From an uncultured Ruminococcus sp. (lineage in GTDB: Bacteria > Bacillota > Clostridia > Oscillospirales > Ruminococcaceae), in contig CANRDT010000014.1 of assembly GCA_947629455.1 (NCBI GenBank), forward strand, positions 1-54,241: a stretch of 54,241 nucleotides of DNA, read 5' to 3'. Below are positions 49,115 through 54,241 of the stretch, piece after piece. The notes below the pieces were generated by a model. That model saw only the letters and a list, made by a program, of their open reading frames with translations, was not told where the DNA came from and ran no database searches. Position numbers and translations under genes: made by a program. The stretch's first letter is position 1. Each line of letters begins with the position of its first letter.

Positions 49115-50119
49115 CTAATATATCCTGTATATCTTAGCACTCGTTCCTCTGTACTCATCGGGCATATGACCTATATCCCAGCCCCTGTTCGTCGTTTCGA
49201 TATAATAGTATCTAACGCCCTCATATTCAAAATACGATCCCGAAAGACTGCCCTCGCCCTGTATCCCCACAGCGACGTGATCGTCATAGGCGATAAGCAC
49301 GTTTCCGTAGCCAAGTTCCTTTAAAAAGGCGGCAAGCAGTATGCTCGAATCCTCGCAGTCGCCGCACTGATCGTAGATCGTTTCAAGCGGATACCTCGGA
49401 AATTCCCTCTCTCCCGTCGTATCGGAATCATAACGATATGTTATATTCTGAACAAAATTGACTGTTTCCTGCACCAGCTCGCTCTGTGAATAATCACATT
49501 TCTGCGCAAGATCTCTTAGCTGATCGGCAACACACTTAACGATCTCCGCGTTGTTCTGATCGTCTATATAGTTTTTAAAATCCGCAAGATCGTAATATCT
49601 CGTAAGCGAATGATAGTATTCGTACATATGCCTGTCGATGCTGAGCGTTATCGTAAAATTATATCGTCCGTCATACGATCCCCACGAAAATGTCTTACTG
49701 ATATAGTCCGGCGAAGATGTCGGCATATAGTCGGGCACTCTGTCGTCATAAAATCCGAGCGGACCTCCTTCCTGCGGCAGCGTTGTAACGGGCGCAGGAG
49801 CAGCGGTGACTGTCGTCGTTGTCGCCGCAGGCGGCTTTGACGTGTCAGTAACCGACTTTTTGGTAGTTGTCGTTTTTTTCGCGGCAGGCTTTGTGACCTT
49901 TGCCGTAGTGGTCTGCGTGATGTCAGAGGGGATATGACCGCCTATCTGCTCATCTATACCGTAAAGATCGTCGTCAAAGACATCTCTGCCGAGTATATCC
50001 TCAACGCCGCTTTTCCAGTTATCCGCACTGAAAAAGTCACTGTCAACAAGCTGCGGCTGTTCATAATAAAAATACGCTGCAATGCACGCGACAAGTATAA
50101 CAAGCAGGACTTTTTTCAT
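49115..50119 (-). CDS. Membrane-anchored transglutaminase-like protein
   Basis: 334 residues. N-terminal membrane anchor (KKVLLVILVACIAAYFYY), acidic region, a Thr/Lys/Ala-rich linker (about 75-115), then a transglutaminase-like Cys protease fold. The catalytic Cys lies in QCGDCEDSS and the His in YDDHVAVGI. It is probably a wall-associated peptidase or cross-linking enzyme; the substrate is unknown. It lies 9 nt after the pyridoxamine kinase gene. Confidence 0.85.
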   Translation of the reverse strand: MKKVLLVILVACIAAYFYYEQPQLVDSDFFSADNWKSGVEDILGRDVFDDDLYGIDEQIGGHIPSDITQTTTAKVTKPAAKKTTTTKKSVTDTSKPPAATTTTVTAAPAPVTTLPQEGGPLGFYDDRVPDYMPTSSPDYISKTFSWGSYDGRYNFTITLSIDRHMYEYYHSLTRYYDLADFKNYIDDQNNAEIVKCVADQLRDLAQKCDYSQSELVQETVNFVQNITYRYDSDTTGEREFPRYPLETIYDQCGDCEDSSILLAAFLKELGYGNVLIAYDDHVAVGIQGEGSLSGSYFEYEGVRYYYIETTNRGWDIGHMPDEYRGTSAKIYRIY

Positions 50120-50128
50120 ATCATCACC

Positions 50129-50992
50129 TCAGAGCGCCGAATAATCCGACAGCTCCTGATACCCCGTGAGCCATGGCAGCTGCGGTTCAAGCATAATGCC
50201 GTCCGTCCAGTGCGTCTTATAGCTGTAGGTAGTCTTGATAGCCATTTCGGTAAATGAAGTCGCCCTGTTCATAGCGATAGGCAGGCTGTCACCTCTGAGT
50301 ATGCCGCCGATAAGTATGCTTGCGAACATATCTCCGCTGCCCGAATAGCTTATCGGGACATATTCGCTCAGTATCTTCCAGTAGCTGCTGTTTTGTTTAT
50401 CAAAGCCGACTGCGGCGATCTTCCCCGAAACGGTGGGGACGCTGGTTATCACCACTATCTGCGGACCGAGTTCCGAAAGCCTTGCAAGCATGGATTTTAT
50501 CTCTCCCGTAGAAAGCGGCGCGGTGGGGAAAGGTTCTCCCAGAAGTATTGCCGCCTCGGTAAGGTTCGGGGTGATAATATCCGCGACTCTCACAAGTTCA
50601 GCCATTCTCGAGCAAAGCTGAGGAGTATATGTAGCGTAGCTTTTGCCGTTGTCGCCCATTACCGGATCGACTACTTTAAGAGCGTCGGGGTATCCCGAAA
50701 AAAATTTCAGGCAATGATCTATCTGACTGCTCGACGCCAAAAATCCGCTGTAAACGCAGTCGAACCGAGTACCCATTTTTTTGTAATGCTCATATGCCGG
50801 TTCTATATAATCGGTAAGGTCGCGCATAACAAATTCGCCGTATCCGGTATGTGCGGAAAGCACAGCGGTCGGAACGGGGCAGACCTGTATGCCCATAGCG
50901 GAAAGCACGGGGATTATCACGGTCAGAGAGCATCTTCCCAGTCCCGAAATATCATGTATAGCCGCGACTTTCTTGGGACCTGTCATATTCAT
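50129..50992 (-). CDS. pdxY: Pyridoxamine/pyridoxal kinase
   Basis: About 287 residues. Ribokinase-like fold: AAIHDISGLGRCSLTVIIP, VLSAHTGYG, VDPVMGDNGKSY, ITPNLTEAAIL, and the catalytic SGSGDMFASILIGG. It phosphorylates B6 vitamers to make PLP precursors. The ATG at 50990-50992 is assumed; a TTG two codons earlier is better spaced from AAAGG. It is the first gene of the pdxY/transglutaminase/trmL/degV run. Confidence 0.92.
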   Translation of the reverse strand: MNMTGPKKVAAIHDISGLGRCSLTVIIPVLSAMGIQVCPVPTAVLSAHTGYGEFVMRDLTDYIEPAYEHYKKMGTRFDCVYSGFLASSSQIDHCLKFFSGYPDALKVVDPVMGDNGKSYATYTPQLCSRMAELVRVADIITPNLTEAAILLGEPFPTAPLSTGEIKSMLARLSELGPQIVVITSVPTVSGKIAAVGFDKQNSSYWKILSEYVPISYSGSGDMFASILIGGILRGDSLPIAMNRATSFTEMAIKTTYSYKTHWTDGIMLEPQLPWLTGYQELSDYSAL

Positions 50993-51040
50993 TATCAATT
51001 CAGACCTTTCCGTTTTTCGGTATTTTTCTTTCACAGGATA

Positions 51041-51069
51041 ATTATAGCACAATCGGCGGAATATTTCAA
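51041..51069 (-). promoter_or_regulatory. Promoter of the pdxY operon
   Basis: Minus strand TTGAAA (51064-51069), 17-bp spacer, TATAAT (51041-51046). Confidence 0.83.
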
Positions 51070-51114
51070 GGTTTTTTTATTAAGTTGTTCTGTCAGCGTA
51101 AGGGAAAAATAATC

Positions 51115-51780
51115 TGTTTCAGATGGTCCTCCCGGACGGGGCAATGCGCCCTCCACATCGTGCGGAGCGGTCAGAACTTGGAAATCGGGCGGTTAAGATT
51201 CTTTGATATATGGCTATTTCCTCGCCAACGGCGAGGAAACAGCACATTTTATAGTATTTCGTGTAGGTAAAAGCAGAATTTATTTCACGCCTGCCGCCGC
51301 AAGCGGCGGCTATGACAAATGCCTTTCATAGTAGGGAAAGCGCTCTCTTGCAAGCGCTTTCCCTCTTTCCAAACAGTCCACCGGACTGTTTGGAAATTCA
51401 CCCTTTTCAAGAGCGCACCCCAAACACTGCGTGTTTGGGCTAAAAGCAAATTTCCTTTGCCGACATTATGCGGTCGGCAATTTTTCTTTTGCGTTGCAAA
51501 AGAAAAACCGGAAATTTCTTTCTCAACAGATTATTAGAGTAATTGCCGCAATAAATTTTAACCGCCCGATTTCCAAAACTTGACCGCTCCGCAAAATGCA
51601 GAGGGCGACAAGCGCGCCCGCGCGAGGGCAGCCTTTTTAAGGAAAAGGCTGGTGCGAAAACCTTTTCTTGATTTCTCACTACTTATCAATCAAACTTTAG
51701 AGCGTGAAATCAGACTGCGGCGAATATCTTACTTCTTACTTCTTACCTCTAACCTCTAAAAGCGCAGCGTTCTGACTTCT
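51115..51780. repeat. Large mosaic of composite repeats
   Basis: A forward fragment (CATCGTGCGGAGCGGTCAGA..ATCGGGCGGTTA, 51157-51197). A block shared with 17771 (TGACAAATGCCTTTCATAG, CAGTCCACCGGACTG). The CCCAAACAC/GTGTTTGGG hairpin. The AAATTTCCTTTGCCGAC hairpin, interrupted here by an extra hairpin built of TTTTTCTTTTGC and its complement. An inverted copy of the core module (51562-51715). Finally an inverted heptamer array (51730-51760). No gene supported. Confidence 0.82.
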
Positions 51781-51822
51781 GGAAATCAAAAATTGATTTC
51801 CGTGCGCTTTTCTCTCCGACGC

Positions 51823-51851
51823 TTGATTTTAAGATCAAAGTATGCTATAAT
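51823..51851 (+). promoter_or_regulatory. Promoter of ruvCAB
   Basis: TTGATT (51823-51828), 17-bp spacer, TATAAT (51846-51851), 49 nt before the ruvC ATG. Confidence 0.8.
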
Positions 51852-51900
51852 TACACTGTGGATCTTTTTTATTGAAGATCGCCGCCAAAGGAGGTTTTGT

Positions 51901-52410
51901 ATGCGTATTCTCGGAATAGACCCCGGGTATGCCATTGTCGGCTACGGCGTTCTCGATTACGGCGGAGGGGACAGATTTTCCGTGGTGGGATTCGGCGCGG
52001 TAACTACGGCGCACGATCTCGATTTCTGCACAAGGCTGAAAATAATATACGAGGACATCACGGAAATAATCGAAACTTATCAGCCGCAGGAAATGGCAAT
52101 AGAAAAACTCTTTTTCAATTCCAACGAAAAGACCGCCATAGACGTAGCACAGGCAAGAGGAGTTACCCTTATCCCTGCGATAACGCGCAATATCCCGATA
52201 TACGAATACACCCCTTTGCAGGTGAAATCGTCCATATGCGGCTACGGCAGAGCCGAAAAAAATCAGGTGCAGGAAATGGTGCGCAATATGCTCCGACTGA
52301 AAAAGATAATCCGCCCTGACGATACCGCCGACGCCGTGGCTATCGCCATTACACACGGTCTTTCGCTCGGCAGGCGCAGGCTTGAAAGAGCGAACGATCT
52401 CGATCATTAA
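51901..52410 (+). CDS. ruvC: Holliday junction endonuclease RuvC
   Basis: 169 residues from the ATG at 51901 with GGAGG 6 nt upstream. ILGIDPGYAIVGYGVL carries the first catalytic Asp; MAIEKLFFN the Glu; ADAVAIAITH the C-terminal acidic pair. It resolves Holliday junctions together with RuvAB. It is the first gene of a compact ruvC-ruvA-ruvB operon. Confidence 0.98.
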   Translation: MRILGIDPGYAIVGYGVLDYGGGDRFSVVGFGAVTTAHDLDFCTRLKIIYEDITEIIETYQPQEMAIEKLFFNSNEKTAIDVAQARGVTLIPAITRNIPIYEYTPLQVKSSICGYGRAEKNQVQEMVRNMLRLKKIIRPDDTADAVAIAITHGLSLGRRRLERANDLDH

Positions 52411-52421
52411 GGAGAATCATT

Positions 52422-53015
52422 ATGATATATTCGCTTACAGGAGAACTCATACATACCGAGGCGGAGCTTGCCGTTGTGGAGTGCGGCGGAGTGGGATATG
52501 CCTGCAAGACCACCTTTTCCACATTGCAGAAGATCGCCGGAGAAAATACGGTAACTCTGCTTACGCATATGGTCGTAAAGGAGGATTCCATAGATCTTTT
52601 CGGATTTGCGGACAGGGAGGAGCTGCGCGCGTTCAGACTGCTCATTTCCGTTTCGGGAGTAGGTCCGAAAGCCGCTCTGTCGATACTCTCCGCTATGTCG
52701 CCGCAGGAATTTGCCCTTGCCGTAGCCACCTCGGACTACAAATACTTTACTCAGGTGAGGGGTATCGGAAAAAAGATCGCCGAAAGGATATGTCTGGAGC
52801 TTAAAGACCGCGTAGCCGGAGAAACCATCTCCGTGAGGGGACAGAAGATCGTCGCCGCTCCCTCCGTCGGAGGAAGTATCTCAGAGGCTCTTACCGCTCT
52901 GGAGGTTCTGGGTTACTCGTCCGCCGAGGCGGCTCAGGCAGTCGCCGGACTCGATCCGCAGCTGACAGTGGAGGAGATCATCAAAAAAGCGCTGATAAGT
53001 CTGGCTAAACTTTAA
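52422..53015 (+). CDS. ruvA: Holliday junction DNA helicase subunit RuvA
   Basis: 197 residues. N-terminal OB fold (MIYSLTGELIHTEAELAVVE), two helix-hairpin-helix motifs (LLISVSGVGPKAALSIL, QVRGIGKKIAERICLEL) and a C-terminal RuvB-contacting domain (ALEVLGYSSAEAAQAV). ATG behind AAGGAGA, 11 nt after ruvC. Confidence 0.98.
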   Translation: MIYSLTGELIHTEAELAVVECGGVGYACKTTFSTLQKIAGENTVTLLTHMVVKEDSIDLFGFADREELRAFRLLISVSGVGPKAALSILSAMSPQEFALAVATSDYKYFTQVRGIGKKIAERICLELKDRVAGETISVRGQKIVAAPSVGGSISEALTALEVLGYSSAEAAQAVAGLDPQLTVEEIIKKALISLAKL

Positions 53016-53030
53016 CCGAGGAGGAGCAAA

Positions 53031-54071
53031 ATGATCGAAAAAGGCGATTTCGATATAGATAACCGCATAGTCGCGCCCAAGCAGATAGAGGCGGATACTA
53101 CCGATGATTTTGAGGTCAATCTGCGCCCGAGAACGCTGGCGGAATATATCGGTCAGGAAAAAGTCAAGGAAAATATGTCCATTTACATACAAGCTGCGAA
53201 AAACCGCGGCGACAGTATGGATCATATACTGCTGTACGGTCCTCCCGGACTGGGCAAGACCACGCTCGCTGCGATCATCGCCCACGAAATGGGAGTGAAT
53301 ATCCGCACCACGTCTGGACCCGCGATTGAAAAGCCGGGCGATCTTGCGGCTATACTCACCAATCTCGAAAAAGGCGACGTGCTGTTCATCGACGAGATAC
53401 ACCGCCTTTCAAGAGCCGTGGAGGAGGTAATGTACCCTGCTCTGGAGGATTACGCGCTGGATATTATTATGGGAAAAGGGCCTGCCGCGCGTTCCATAAG
53501 GATAGAACTGAACAAATTCACGCTTGTGGGAGCGACTACCCGTTCGGGACAGCTTTCCGCTCCGCTGAGAGATCGTTTCGGGGTCATCGAGCGTCTGGAG
53601 CTTTACTCTCCCGAAGATCTTTGCAGGATAATCCAGCGTTCGGCAGTCATTCTGGGAGTGCCGTGCGATCAGGACGGCGCTATGGAGCTTGCCTCCCGTT
53701 CGAGAGGTACTCCGCGTATCGCGAACAGATTTCTGCGGCGCGTCAGGGATTTTGCAGAAATTATGGGTGACGGACGTATCACGAAGGACATCGCGCGTAT
53801 TGCTCTTGACCGTATGGACGTCGATCGTCTGGGACTTGACAGCCTTGACAGGCGTATGCTTGAAATGATAATCAAGGGTTACGGCGGCGGTCCCGTGGGA
53901 CTGGAAACTCTCGCGTCGGCTATCGGCGAAGAATCGGTCACTTTAGAGGACGTCTGCGAGCCGTATCTTATGCAGCTGGGATTTCTTGCTCGTACTCCGA
54001 GAGGGCGCTGTGCCACTCAGCTCGCTTATGATCATCTGGGGATACTCAAAGACGGTCAGACGACGTTTTGA
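53031..54071 (+). CDS. ruvB: Holliday junction DNA helicase subunit RuvB
   Basis: 346 residues. AAA+ ATPase: [19 protein letters not shown], Walker A ([10 protein letters not shown]), Walker B ([15 protein letters not shown]), sensor 1 ([18 protein letters not shown]), and a winged-helix end (RTPRGR). It drives branch migration with RuvA. It lies 15 nt after ruvA, with GAGGAGG. Confidence 0.99.
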   Translation: MIEKGDFDIDNRIVAPKQIEADTTDDFEVNLRPRTLAEYIGQEKVKENMSIYIQAAKNRGDSMDHILLYGPPGLGKTTLAAIIAHEMGVNIRTTSGPAIEKPGDLAAILTNLEKGDVLFIDEIHRLSRAVEEVMYPALEDYALDIIMGKGPAARSIRIELNKFTLVGATTRSGQLSAPLRDRFGVIERLELYSPEDLCRIIQRSAVILGVPCDQDGAMELASRSRGTPRIANRFLRRVRDFAEIMGDGRITKDIARIALDRMDVDRLGLDSLDRRMLEMIIKGYGGGPVGLETLASAIGEESVTLEDVCEPYLMQLGFLARTPRGRCATQLAYDHLGILKDGQTTF

Positions 54072-54077
54072 AGTAAA

Positions 54078-54241
54078 AGCAGCTACGCAGACTGATTTCA
54101 CGATACGCAGTTTGGTTGATAAGCAGGGAGCAAAATTTAAAAGGTTTTCGCACCAGCCTTTTCCTCAAAAAGGCTGGCGGGGTCGAGGGGCAGAGCCCAT
54201 CGTCGCCGTCCGCAGACGGCGAAAGCCCCTGCCGTCTGCGC
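54078..54241 (+). repeat. Composite intergenic repeat, copy 5, cut by window end
   Basis: Same orientation as 11505-11700: GATTTCACG, TTGATAAGCAGGGAG, AAAAGGTTTTCGCACC, and the hairpin CCAGCCTTTT/AAAAAGGCTGG, then a divergent GC-rich hairpin region. It could double as the ruvB terminator, although no T run follows. Confidence 0.78.

Overview
The window looks like a chromosomal segment of an anaerobic, moderate-GC Firmicute of the Oscillospiraceae/Ruminococcus type. This is inferred from gene content and style, not from a database match. The supporting genes are an electron-bifurcating-type [FeFe] hydrogenase, pyruvate phosphate dikinase, Nif11-type leader peptides with an NHLM-type exporter, GGAGG ribosome sites nearly everywhere, and textbook TTGACA/17 bp/TATAAT promoters. 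No rRNA, tRNA, CRISPR array, phage or intact insertion sequence was seen.

Left part (1-11.4 kb, all minus strand): one long gene train reads, in transcription order, LytTR response regulator, GHKL sensor kinase, STAS antagonist, SpoIIE/PP2C phosphatase, RsbW-like ATPase, a very short HlyD-like protein, a C39-peptidase ABC exporter, a second ABC exporter, and then five Nif11-type precursor peptides. Three of the precursors carry Cys-rich cores and two of these look like zinc ribbons. No maturation enzyme is visible, although the locus runs off the left edge. This is the best candidate for an unusual system: regulated export of small zinc-ribbon-like or disulfide-rich proteins.

11.4-22 kb: a two-gene operon of a TIR protein with a V4R-like C-terminal domain plus an asparaginase; a BvgS-like hybrid kinase; a MATE transporter with a structured leader; and an ECF sigma/anti-sigma-like pair. 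22-25 kb: the rpmG-secE-nusG-rplK-rplA operon with a perfect promoter and two similar candidate r-protein leader elements. 25-30 kb: a second ECF sigma module, ppdK, and an SH3-like membrane-anchored protein. 30-34.6 kb: hydrogenase operon hndA-hndC-hndD. 34.7-36.3 kb: metY, preceded by a 17-residue leader peptide ending in Cys-Arg-Cys. 36.7-39.4 kb: serA and serC, which share a promoter-overlapping motif, with a 40-residue membrane peptide coupled to serC. 39.7-42.1 kb: two tandem paralogous lipoproteins behind an unusual leader. 42.4-51 kb: dtd, an aldose epimerase-like gene, a tyrosine kinase/modulator pair, an amidohydrolase, and a run of housekeeping and cell-surface genes. 51.9-54.1 kb: ruvCAB.

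Many intergenic gaps are filled with mosaic dispersed repeats: 7-bp GARRTAA-type tandems, a conserved hairpin module, paired perfect hairpins, and a MITE-like element. They recur in both orientations and explain most of the non-coding DNA.
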